Assembly: GCA_033002965.1 (NCBI GenBank)
Contig: JAURVB010014879.1
Location: 124,001-188,000, forward strand
Reading direction: 5' to 3'
Origin: Piper betle
Lineage: Eukaryota; Streptophyta; Magnoliopsida; Piperales; Piperaceae
DNA: 64,000 nucleotides
Shown here one piece after another: positions 50,401-61,235 of this stretch. Every line of letters begins with the position of its first letter. The stretch's first letter is position 1. The notes below the pieces were generated by a model, which saw only the letters and a list, made by a program, of their open reading frames with translations, ran no database searches and had not been told where the DNA came from. The position numbers were made by a program, and so were the translations under genes.

Positions 50401-50486
50401 GTGTCCGAGCTCAACACGTCAGAGCTAGCACTGCTTTTCCCATCACCTGCCCCGACCTCACTGCACCGCCCCACCAGCCGCTCCAT
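47465..50486 (-). CDS. Rho-of-plants guanine nucleotide exchange factor (RopGEF, PRONE domain), seven exons
   Basis: Exons 50486-50237, 49651-49535, 49431-49277, 48987-48913, 48826-48536, 48315-47959 and 47869-47465 join in frame to 549 residues, all with GT/AG borders. The frame upstream of the Met at 50486 has no other Met before a stop. The first 83 residues form a Ser/Glu-rich variable arm ([20 protein letters not shown]). The PRONE domain runs from about residue 84 ([20 protein letters not shown]) to about 450. It includes [38 protein letters not shown] and [18 protein letters not shown]. The tail holds Ser/Pro-rich sequence and [14 protein letters not shown]. RopGEFs load GTP on ROP GTPases at the plasma membrane and couple receptor-like kinases to polar growth; the terminal arms are usually autoinhibitory and phosphorylated. 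This is the best preserved gene in the window. Confidence 0.93.
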
Positions 50487-51067
50487 CCCAACCAGCTCAC
50501 CCCGCCACAACCCACAAAAGACCCAACCTTTCGACCTCACAGCACCACCCCCACCCCCAAACGGCCCCTCCACCTCAAGACCCTGCCCTTCCAGTACTTC
50601 CCCGAGCAGCTCCCACCCTCATCGCAGGCAGCTCCCTCCATGCAAGCCCGCCACAACCATGTCTGAGCTCTAACAGAACAGAAAACCAGCTCCCCTCTTA
50701 AAGCAACTTCCTCTCACTCTGAGCTCATGATTAATGAAGCTCGTGTCATCCCGTCTGGAATGGTTTTGGGGCAGGAAGGAGCCTCCTTTCTGACTGCCCA
50801 CCTCCCATCCGCCATTGCTGGTGCTTTGTCATGTGGGAGGTAAATGCTGGAGACGCTCCATGTCCTTCTCTGCACCACCTCTCGTTGTGAAGAGAAGAAG
50901 AGCTTGGGTTGGAGGAGGTGATGGTGTTGGTTTTTGGAATATAAATGCAGTAAAAACCAGGCCTTGAAGTTTGAGTTGGTTTTTGAAATATATTAGTAAA
51001 AAATTTGAGCATGTCTAATGTTTTTGGATAATATATATATACACACGCACACGTATTATGCGACGTT
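50487..51067. other. RopGEF leader and promoter region
   Basis: A GC- and CT-rich leader extends to about 50700, with AT-rich promoter-like sequence beyond. No separate gene is seen. Confidence 0.5.
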
Positions 51068-51858
51068 AAATCTGGGCCGTTAGATTGAAATCCATCGGCC
51101 CAGATTTGATAGGCCGCCTCAAACCTGCCTGAGACCCGCTAGCTTGCAACCCGATCGTCCGTTCGCCCGCCCGCCCGTCTGCCCGCTCGACCACCCTCCA
51201 CCGTGCCCACTCCCCACCACGGTGCCCCATCCCGCCGCCTCCCTCCCGCCCGACGGTGCCCTCCCCTGCCACTGCCTGGCCGCCGCGCCCCCACCCCCGT
51301 TCGCCTCCTTGCCCCCGGCTGCGCCCTTCCAACCACCCCTGCCGCCCTCGCCAGCCCGCAATCGGGGGGGGGTGTGTTGGGGCAAGGGGGGAAAGGAGGT
51401 GGGGGGTGCGGCAGTAGGCAATGGCTATGGAGGGCACCGGCGGGGCGGCGAGGGAGGCGGCAGGATGGGGTGCCGCAGCGGGGAGCGGCCAGCGGCGGAG
51501 GGTGGTCGAGCGGGCGGACGGGCGGCGAGGGTGGTGGGCAGCGGCGCGGCAGGGCTGGGGATTGGAAGGGGTGCCCGGGGGTGAGGGGGAACCAGGGGGG
51601 TGGGCGGCAGGCAGGGGCCGGGGGAGGGTGGCCGGCGGGGCTGGGGTGGGTGGCAGGGGTCGTCGCGGTGGGCGAGGGGGCAGCGGTGGGGGTGCCGCCG
51701 GTGGGGGGGTGGGCGAGCCGCCGCAGACAAGCGGATGGTCCGGCAAGCCCTTGCGGACAAACGGGCGGGCGGGTCTAGGGCGGGTCTGACAGGTCTAAAA
51801 ATTAAATTGAGGATAGTGAAATCTGGGCCACTGAATTTCAATCTAATGGCCCAGATTT
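51068..51858. mobile_element. Foldback-like TIR element with GC-rich core
   Basis: The left terminus 51068-51107 and right terminus 51819-51858 are inverted repeats of each other over 40 bases with 4 mismatches. Each terminus is itself a hairpin: AAATCTGGGCC at its outer end and GGCCCAGATTT at its inner end, around a TTAGATTGAAAT spacer. Weaker inverted similarity continues about 20 bases outward. The 710-bp core is extremely GC-rich with long chance ORFs on both strands and no transposase domain. It is probably a non-autonomous DNA element of the MITE or foldback class; no target duplication is clear. Confidence 0.75.
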
Positions 51859-54015
51859 GACAGCACATAGTGCGCTGCCAAAAGAGGGCAGCACACCAAA
51901 GCGTTGCCATATACTTTAGCATAGTTTTTCGCGTATATAATAAGGTATAACCATATATTAGTATTTTTTGACAATATTATAATAAATAGGCAAATGTCCT
52001 GAGATGACTAGCTACGACTGAATAAATTTTAATTTTATATATAAATTCTTATTTAATAATGAGATATATAATATAAATAGTTTAATATGTTAGATATAGA
52101 ATGTAAATTGACTTTAAAAATATTTCTTATTTAAATAAAAAGATGAATTATAATTATTTATTTTATTTTATTATATTTTTTAAAGATAATTATACTAACA
52201 CTTATTTGTAAGAAGTTGAAAATTAAAATTAGTCGAGTTTAAATCCATAATATTTTACCTAAAACATATTATTATTATTTTTAAAAAAATTAAGATTAGC
52301 AATATTTGAATTTGGACCTTTTACATACAATGGGTATTTTTATTATATATTTTTAAAAAAATTATATTTTGATTAATTGATTCTCTTAATTTTAATCTTA
52401 GGCTATTATTGAGTTCTTTTTTATTAATAAAAGTAGATATATACATTATCTAATTTTGAAGAGGACAATACCATACAAATATATGGGAAGTCTATTGTGT
52501 ACTTGATATTTTTTTTAAAAAAGAAACATTGAAATACTCAAAAGTAATTAGAGGCGAATATAATAGGTAAAACAAACTAAACCAAGAGGAGCAAATTTTA
52601 GACTCATAAATTAGTTATTTTTGCTTATTTTAACCTGTTGTATAAGAAAAAAAACCCCAAAAATAACAAACTCATGAATCTTAAAATTAATTTAACATAC
52701 TAGAGTACCGCTAGTTTGAACATGCCAAAAATCTTTAGAGAGAATAGAAGTAATATGAAGGAATTAAATCACTACAAGTAAAGAAATTTTGTAATAGTTA
52801 ATTGTAAGTGGTTAAGTTTTTTAGGACATTTATTTCAATTATTGTGGATGATTTTTATAAAATTTAAAACACCTTCTCATCGTAACTAAAACCATCCTCA
52901 TAATGTACTTAAAACAATAACCTTATACTAGCTAATTTTGACAAAAAAATGACAATTATTAATTACTGGATGATAATATTTAGTTAATATCCGAATTCTG
53001 AACCAATTGGATCCGATGGGACGGAGAAGAACCAATTGAAATCTAATATAAATTAAATAACTTGATTTTGCTATAATGTAAAAATATTTTTTAGCCCAAA
53101 AATAATCAATCAGGTTGTAAGATTCAATAAAACGACAATTAATATACAAACATTTCATGAAGAATTTTAAACTACCATTTATTTGTATATAATTAGAGCT
53201 TATACGTAAGCCTTCTATATAACTCGCCTTTCCAGTTGATTTTGATCTATATTTTAATATGTTAAATTTTTATTAAAATATGTCTTTTTCCTACAAATGA
53301 TTCATCGAACTTTATCGCCACAAGATCAACGGCTAACACCCCAGCATGCCCCACCCACATATGCCAAATGGTGCATGCTTACTGGATGCGGTCAGATAAA
53401 GATTTTTGGACCGGAAGATTTTTATATAATATCTATAAATCTAAATCCATAAAATCTTTCAAAGTGTTGAATTTTAGAACAATATAAAAACCCAAAAAAC
53501 TGAAAAAAAGAAATTCATGTTGTTTGTTTATTTCTAAATTGTTGGTGACTCCTGTTCCAAAAAAATTGGACCCTGGATATTATTATAAATTACAAATAGT
53601 AGATGATATCATTCTCAACTTTGAAGGGTGGCAACTACTATTTTGTATAATATTTTTTATTTTTGTATATACTATTATTTGTAATGAGCAAAATATAATT
53701 CACAACTAAGTAACGGGTAAGGAAATATTGATAAGGATTCACATCCAAACAAAGACGTCGAAGCTTCATCAAAACCGAACATATTTCTTCCCTTCCAACG
53801 CTGTTTCGTCACCACTCAATGCTCCAACATATCCAATGGCCCCCCCTCCTTAACGGCTATGTATTCTCTGTGATTTTGAAACTCGTAAAAAAAAGTCACC
53901 TTTTATGTCCTTGTAGCCGTTATGGACTTTGGACCATCATGAATTGTTGTGGGTGGTAAAAAAAGCTCTTAGTTTTTGAATAGCAATGGAGGGAAAAGTT
54001 TTGACCAAAATGATG

Positions 54016-54016
<1 letters not shown>

Positions 54017-54048
<32 letters not shown>

Positions 54049-54049
54049 T
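54017..54049. repeat. (TTA)11 microsatellite
   Basis: An uninterrupted trinucleotide run followed by TTTA repeats. Confidence 0.9.
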
Positions 54050-54296
54050 ATTTATTTAAATAGGGAAAATAATCGTTTTAATTTTGTATTATTTTAATTT
54101 GGCATGAATGTAGAAATATTTTTACAAGGAGCTATTTTAATTTATTATTACGTTGAATATTAGTTATTTATCCGATTTAAATTGGTCGATTTTGAATTGA
54201 ACCTCTTTTGATTGATTCAAATATATGCAGTGTTGGATAGTTGCTCATTTGAATAGTTGTCTACCAGAGTACAATATATTGAGTGATAATATTGTG

Positions 54297-54540
54297 TTAA
54301 TATTATTGTCTTATGTCTTTATATAAGGTGAGTGGTGAATATATAAAAATGTAAATTTTTAGATTTTTTAAAATAACTAATTATTTTATAGTAAAGCCCA
54401 AAACCCAATTTCAAGTATTAATATTATTGTCCTATGTTTTTATATAAGATGAGTGGTAATTAATATAAATGTTGACTCTTAGGTATTAAAAATATTTAGC
54501 CATTTTAAAGTAAAACTTATAGACCCATTTTCACATATTA
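54297..54540. repeat. Degenerate tandem pair of about 121 bp
   Basis: TTAATATTATTG followed by TTATATAAG-GAGTGGT recurs with a period of about 121 bases (54297 and 54418). The units are clearly related but diverged. Confidence 0.6.
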
Positions 54541-56509
54541 TCAAAGCCAACTCACCTTTACACTCCTACCTTACGTGCTACGTCTTTTTAACGCCTACAT
54601 ATCTATTATTTTTAATGGTAATCTGCATTACCTATTTATAAAGTCCACATTATGATGACTAATATAAACATGAGTTCTTCTAAAGTAGCCCGAAAGCCCA
54701 TTTTCACATGTTCAACTATTAATTGAATGGTTCTCATTTTTCACATTTTATATAAGGATAATGACATAAATTGACTGCTTACATTAATAAGATTTCTTAT
54801 GAATATTGATAACCCCGATGATCATGTAGTTTGTATTGTGAATTAAAGTAATTTCTGATTTTAAGTAATTTTTATATTAATTTTAATTTTTCTGGGCTAA
54901 GTTAATATTGAAAATATTAATTTTATTTATAAAGCCTGTAGGTGAATTATTTTTATTTTAACCAGGGTGCAGCTAGGGTACATTTAAGTAGGCGTAGGAA
55001 AATATTTTTTCATATTTTGAAGTGCTTTTCTTCTTGCATGGAATAAGTGTGTGACTCCTCCCAGTGGGCAACAAACTTGTTGGGCCATTTTGAAGGCCAA
55101 ATTATATCATGCATAGTTCTTTGGCAATTGCAGGGCTTTCATCTTCTTTGTGTGAAGCATTAATGCACCCAACCAACTCCGGTTGTGGATTATTGAACAT
55201 GTGAGCTACCTGTACAAATTGGGCAGTTTGATTTATATGTTGTTTGTCATGAAAGATATAGCTTGGTTGGCTTTGAGATTTATGTGGCTTACTTTCCTTC
55301 TATGAGTTTGGTATATTGGTAGATGTATCACAATTTTGAGTATTAGAAGGGACGACTGTAGATTGTACCAAGGTTTTCTTCTTGAAAACTGTACCCAGGT
55401 TTTCTAGTATATGTTAGTGAGTGGCATGGTATTGGCAGCTACTTCATTTATATAAATATATATTTTTTGGGTTGCTCTATGTTTGTCTTTCACAAAACAG
55501 TTGAATGTTCTTTTGAAGGATTAATGCATAAGTAAAAATAAACAAAGCATAAAAAGCCGTTTTTAGCATCATTTTTCTTCTTGTCTTCCTCTCCGAGTTC
55601 AAAACATCACCTTAAACTCTGAGCTATTGCCATGAATCCCACGGCAAGCAATATTATTATCTTAATGTATAAGAGAATATTATTGTAATAATAGAGTTCA
55701 ATGTGAGCTAGTAAGACCCGATACAAATTAAAAGAAAAAAATAAATAAAGAAGTGCTTATATTCTCTTGACAAGTAGCAAAAACAATATTGCATTCTTAG
55801 GATTTCAAGGCTCTCATTGTCTGGTGCATAATTAAACTATTTACCAATTAGCATTCTATATTGTGGTTACGAGAATTGGTCATGTGTATGGACAGTTATG
55901 GATTGTCATTGTAGGCTAGATTTGATTTGCCCAAAATTGCGTTCAATTTGGATATATTTAAGTTACCAGAAAACATATAGATTGTCCGGTTGCACATTTT
56001 TTTCTTTTTTAAATTAGATGCTGTTTAAGTTTATAGCTTGTAAATGTTATTATATTTGATTACAAACTATACTTAACTATGAATTTAATTATTTAAAAAT
56101 AAAAAAATTTTACTTTTGATTTTTTATATCGAAGTTAGAAAATTAATAATTTTATTTAAGTATATAATTTTATTTGAATTAAAAGGCACATATGGACTTT
56201 TCTAATGAGAAAGGGTAAAGTTATAAAATTAACAATAGAAATGTGGCAAATTTAAACGAGTTATTAAAAGACTTGTGGTTATAAAAGTTAGACGGTAAAC
56301 AAAGGTGAGATATATGGACGATAATTTAGATTTGGGAAGTAGGTTATTTTGTAAAAGTATATTGAGATTAATAGATAGATAGGCGAGAAAGATGATGTTT
56401 TACTAACTTATATAACTTAACTCGGGGAGTCAGATACAAAGTCAATTGCAATATCTTTAACATGAATATAGAAGAAATGGAATGTTTTAATCTTCAAGCC
56501 TTCAATTTT

Positions 56510-58429
56510 TGTAAAACCCCATTTTTTGGTTAGGGTTTTACCCAATTTTAGTTTTTCCCTATTCAGGTCAATATCAAATCGGTTTGAGCGAATTCGAGCC
56601 AGACTAATGTTTAGAATATGAGTATGAGGACCAGATGGCCATATGAGTACGTTATGGTAGATGAGTATTCCCGACATGCATATGATAGATATAGCAGAAC
56701 TGGAGTTATCAGCGTATATACGAGGTATACATATGATTTTTATGAGTTACTAGGATTTTAGGCCCAGAGCTAGGCCGTTAAAGTATTTAGTATCCGTTTG
56801 AGATTTTCAGGGTATTTTATTGCATGTAACATAGGGATTTCAGACCATCAAATTTTGCCCCTTTGGGCTCAGCTCGATTACATTTAGGGTTTCGTGACCC
56901 ATTTGCTCTTTTTGTTTAGTTCTCACCTATAGAGTCATTTTTTAAGATTTGAGTCAGTTTTGACTTTGGACGGACTCGATCCGAGCTTTTTGTCCATATA
57001 AATATTGCATATAACCATAGGTGGGCCCATTAGGCTACAAGTTGTCAGATGTCTGGATCGTGCCACGTGGCATGATCAGAGTCATCCACTCAACCTTATA
57101 GCTTCACGCAACGATTTCCAATAAATTTTCTCCCATTTTTGGAGTTATTCATTCTTAGCGCCGCCACCACTACGGCTCACCGCTAGCGAGTTTCCGTCTC
57201 ACCCCTGGCCACTGGATCAGTACGACCATGACCACCTCGCGATTGGCTATTAGTTTATACCCACGATTGCCACTGGCACCTCCACAATCACCACCCAAGA
57301 CGGTGTTTTTGCTGTCGCCGCCACCCTTTCAAGCCATTTTTCAGTGCTGGCGACTATCGTCCAACAAAGTCGGCTAGCCCAAAAGCTTCATCTTGACGAG
57401 ATCTTCATTTTCAAACCAACCCACGACCACTACCGCAACCGCGATCGACGCTATCGACATCGCCGGACCCAGTGGCGACTCTGTACCTTTTCGGCCAATT
57501 TTCGGCCAGCCAGTGGCTGGACTCCATTGATTGTCACCACTAACACCTTTGTCGTGATGCCCTCTGTCAATCCTGACCGGCGGAGACTCCAGTCGTGCCG
57601 TTGTTGGCGTTCTCTAGTGAAGGCACACCCCGCCCCCCCCCCCGCCCCCCCATTTACCAGTTTGCCCATGTTTGCATCGCGTCTACCTGGCCGTGCCCGA
57701 GTCTGTGTCCATGAGGCCAATTCATGTCCGTCCAATCAACCCAACCCATTTTCCAGTTAACCCAAACCGAGTTGGTTCAGCCCATTCAACTCGGTTGGTT
57801 CAGCTCGGTTCTGTCCTATTCAGCCCAATTTCAACCCGTTTTTTACCGTTTTTCGACCATTTTTGGTAATTCAAGAACCCCTATATTACTTTAGATGCAT
57901 ATTCACATGATTTAGTATGATTGGATGTTATGATTATTTTTCTTTATCTATTATTTTATTTATTTATTTATTTATTATTATTTATTTATATGTATCATAT
58001 ATAATGAATGTTTACATGATTATTTGATATTATTAATATTATATTTGCTTATGAATATTAATCTTATTATGTTTTCTAAATTGTATATATATATATATAT
58101 ATTTATTTATTTATTTGTTCGTTATGTGTATGTTATTATTTATTTTTATTTAATTATGTATTCTTGTATTGTATGACTATGATATTATTAATATTCATGA
58201 TTAATAAGTATTAACTATTTGTTTCTTTACTTATTTATTTATTGAATTATTATATATATATATATATATTTATTTATTTATATGTTTACTAACACGAGTA
58301 TATATTGATATTTACTTTTGTTTACCCGTATATTTATATAGTATAATTATATTATTATTTTATGATTAGAGTATTGTTCATTGTTTATGTATTTATTATT
58401 TATCTAATTATCTATGAGTGTATTTTTTA

Positions 58430-58463
<34 letters not shown>

Positions 58464-59577
58464 ATCTCAATTTTCGTGCCATATGTTTAATTATAGGTTT
58501 GTTAACACTATTTTCTTTATTATGATGTATTGATGATACGAGTACACACTAGAAATATGCATCATATATAAATATTAGTATTTTACTTAATAGTGGGTTC
58601 CGATGTTGGTTTCGGAGTCCGTGCTCGCTAGTGAATGTGTAGATACGCTTGGCGCTTGGACCACACGTCCGTAGAGCTCTCCCTCTCTACTTGACTCTTT
58701 GCATGTCAAGTTTAATCGTGTTTTATACATAAGAGCGGCATTGGCGGTATTTTATTGGATCCATCCGATGTCAGGCCATTTAGCCATGTTTTCTATACAT
58801 GTTTAATAAAACTATAAAAATGAGATCTCTTATTGGTTTTCGAACTTAAGCTCTAGAAATTTATGATACAAGTCTTTTCCCTAAACCTATTATATAAGTA
58901 CGCATATTTTTATGGATTTCACGAACAAGATAATGAGCGATACAAAGATATGTATGGACCGCACTAATACTCCTTCAAACCCCGAGGTAATGCAGTGTAT
59001 GAGGGTACTGCGTAATGCAGCATATTTCCGAAATTTCTGGCACTACCTTAAACGGTTCATTTTGCCACTCGAGTACCTTGACGGGTGATATGGAAGATGT
59101 AAAGGCGGAAGGGTTGTATGTATGAATATAATTATGAGCTTGCATGTGAGCTGACACTTGTTTAAGTATGTTTACTTACACCAGTGTGAGGCAAGCTTGA
59201 AGTTTATAAGTTTTCGTGGGTAATGGAATACCCATTTCTAGTTTGTATTAGTTATTTTTCAGACCAGTAACATTCGTTAGTGACATTTTTCATATAATAC
59301 ATGTAGGTCTTGCGAATCTTGAATCGACTTTGGTGAAAGTACAGAAAAATGCTACACATACTTGAGCTCAACGTATTTATTTATTTTATTACTTTTACAT
59401 ATATTTGATGTGTTTTAATGTCTATTTAATAATGTCTTTCATTCTCACGACACCAAGAGGTTTATTTTGATCTATTTCATCGATCGAGTCGTACCTACCA
59501 ACAACTTTAAACATAACTTGACTTGATCGTAATATATTTAATTTAGTTATTTGGTGAACCGAAATCGGGGTGTTACA
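56510..59577 (+). mobile_element. Solo LTR, Ty3/gypsy Tekay/Del-like, with 5-bp target duplication
   Basis: The segment begins TGTAAAACCCC and ends CGGGGTGTTACA (3,068 bp). The pentamer ATTTT flanks it perfectly on both sides (56505-56509 and 59578-59582). A TATAAATA box at about 56996 precedes a GC-rich leader (57160-57700), which supports plus orientation. AT-rich sequence with TTTA and ATT runs and an ACCAGTAACATTCGTTAGTG motif (59263-59282) follow. No internal domain remains, so it arose by recombination between the two LTRs of one element. ORFs in the GC-rich leader are not genes. Confidence 0.85.
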
Positions 59578-59582
59578 ATTTT

Positions 59583-60680
59583 ATCACTTGTAGGTGTGAG
59601 GCAAATCAACACATTTCTAACCTTTTATAAGGATCTTAATTGTAGACTCCCATACAGAATAGAGGGTATATTTTTTTCTTTAATTTTATAAGGGTCGGTT
59701 TAATTAGCATAAAAAAATTTTAAATATATGAAATTTGCTTTAGTTATTAGTTATAAAAAGCTAGTTATAATGTAAAATCTTTTTTGCAAACAATTTTTTC
59801 ACCTTTTTCTTGTGTTTTAGGTAAAAAAATTATTTGATGTGATGAACTTTTTCAAGGGACCACTTGGGAGGAGCTCACTCTTGCTTCTGATCATAAAATA
59901 TTTTAAAATAAAAAAACTGTTTAAGAGAAGATTATTAGTTTTGCTATGAATTACCTTTAATAGATTTTCAAAGTTTTAAAATTTTATCATACTAACTAAA
60001 CATGACTAATCTCTCAATCTCTTAAAAAAAATCTGAGCTACTTGGACTTGACAGTATAAAAAACTTGAAGCCTTGAAAGTATTATGGGGATGGCCTTGAA
60101 GGTGTTAAAAATATTATATTGATCTAAATAATTAAAATATACAAATCTATGTAGGGCAAGGGGTTGATTTTTTAATGTGCCTAAAAGAAAAATAATACAG
60201 GCATATTTAACATGTTTCAAAGCCCATGTGGCAAACATGCCCTTGAGTAAACCCTTTATACCAAGTAATAGATTATCATAATCATTTTTCCACTAACAAA
60301 TTTGATTTGATTTTAATAAAAATATTAAATGTAAGACTAATTTTAACGATCTGATCACACCCTTCTCACCCTATTAATATAAATTATGTTATCACAGTTT
60401 TATGCCTAACATAAAACAGTTAGAGTAATTTATTATTATCAAAATTATGTAGAAAGTAAAAAAGCGCACAAATAATAATTTTACTAAGCATAACAGCCTT
60501 TAAAGTAGAAGATATTATTTTGTGCAACAATGCATTGATCATGATATATATTCCATTGAAAATGATATTAAGAGAAAATATTTTACGTGTAATAAGTATA
60601 GTCCAACCCCAAAAGTTAAAAATAGAATTGATTTTTAGTTTTTAGGAGTCAAAAAAGAGGGGATATGCGTGGAATGCAAA
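59583..60680. other. Spacer
   Basis: AT-rich with no gene seen. Confidence 0.55.
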
Positions 60681-60689
60681 TGACTTCTA

Positions 60690-61235
60690 AAGGATTTGCT
60701 TTCGGCATAGTCAGTCCGGTACCCAAATCGTGTCCATCGGACAGCCTAGGGGGCGGTCAACTCGAATGCATGGAGAAGATGCATGGTTTGGAGAGCAAAC
60801 ATGATCCCGGGCATATCCGCCTACCCGACCGAATGGAATCAACTCAAAGTGCTGACCCTTAAGGCCTTAACATCTATGACATTGTTGTAGCTGGTGATGA
60901 ACCTCTCGGCTACGAACATCTCGGCTACGAACATCCGCGTCCGACCAAATGTTGTGGTCATGTTGTGTCTTCCATATGGTCACGACCAAATGGGTCGGTC
61001 TTAGATGGGCATGATAACCTCCGATTTGACAATCTTCAGTGGACATGTGCGGGCCAGTAGTCGGGCCTGCCGGGTAGAGCCGCGTGGTCTCTTTGATGAC
61101 CGCTTGGAGGTATATTACGTTTCTTATGTCCGACTCATCAACGATTCGGTCCTTGCCCACGTGTTGCCAACTCTTGTTCAGCTTTTTCAAGAGCATTGGG
61201 ATTGTTCATTGGCACCCACACTAGAGTCACGGCCA
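60690..61235 (-). pseudogene. CYP82-like cytochrome P450 fragment
   Basis: The minus strand carries the C-terminal third of a plant A-type P450, a family of ER-bound haem oxygenases. It has [20 protein letters not shown], the K-helix ETTRLYP (ExxR) and then [15 protein letters not shown], which resemble CYP82 members. GQHFELIPFG leads into the haem loop. Lesions: a two-base loss just before HVGKDR, frame slips in the meander region (after about 60940), and one base lost inside the haem-binding loop right after PFG, which removes the Cys ligand from frame. The N-terminal two thirds are not in the window. It is a dead fragment; the subfamily is judged by eye. Confidence 0.75.

Larger units (their letters stand above)
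51859..56504. other. AT-rich intergenic region
   Basis: No gene is seen in 4.6 kb. It includes a (TTA)n run at 54017-54049, a degenerate 120-bp tandem pair near 54297 and 54418, and otherwise unremarkable AT-rich sequence. Confidence 0.55.

Noticed and set aside
51066..51922. Long ORFs on both strands (up to 226 codons)
   Set aside because: They are Pro/Gly/Arg-rich low-complexity products of the GC-rich core of the foldback-like element, open in most frames because stop codons are rare there.
57344..57869. 138-codon and other ORFs in a GC-rich stretch
   Set aside because: They lie in the leader-like part of the 56510-59577 solo LTR, overlap in several frames and show no domain.
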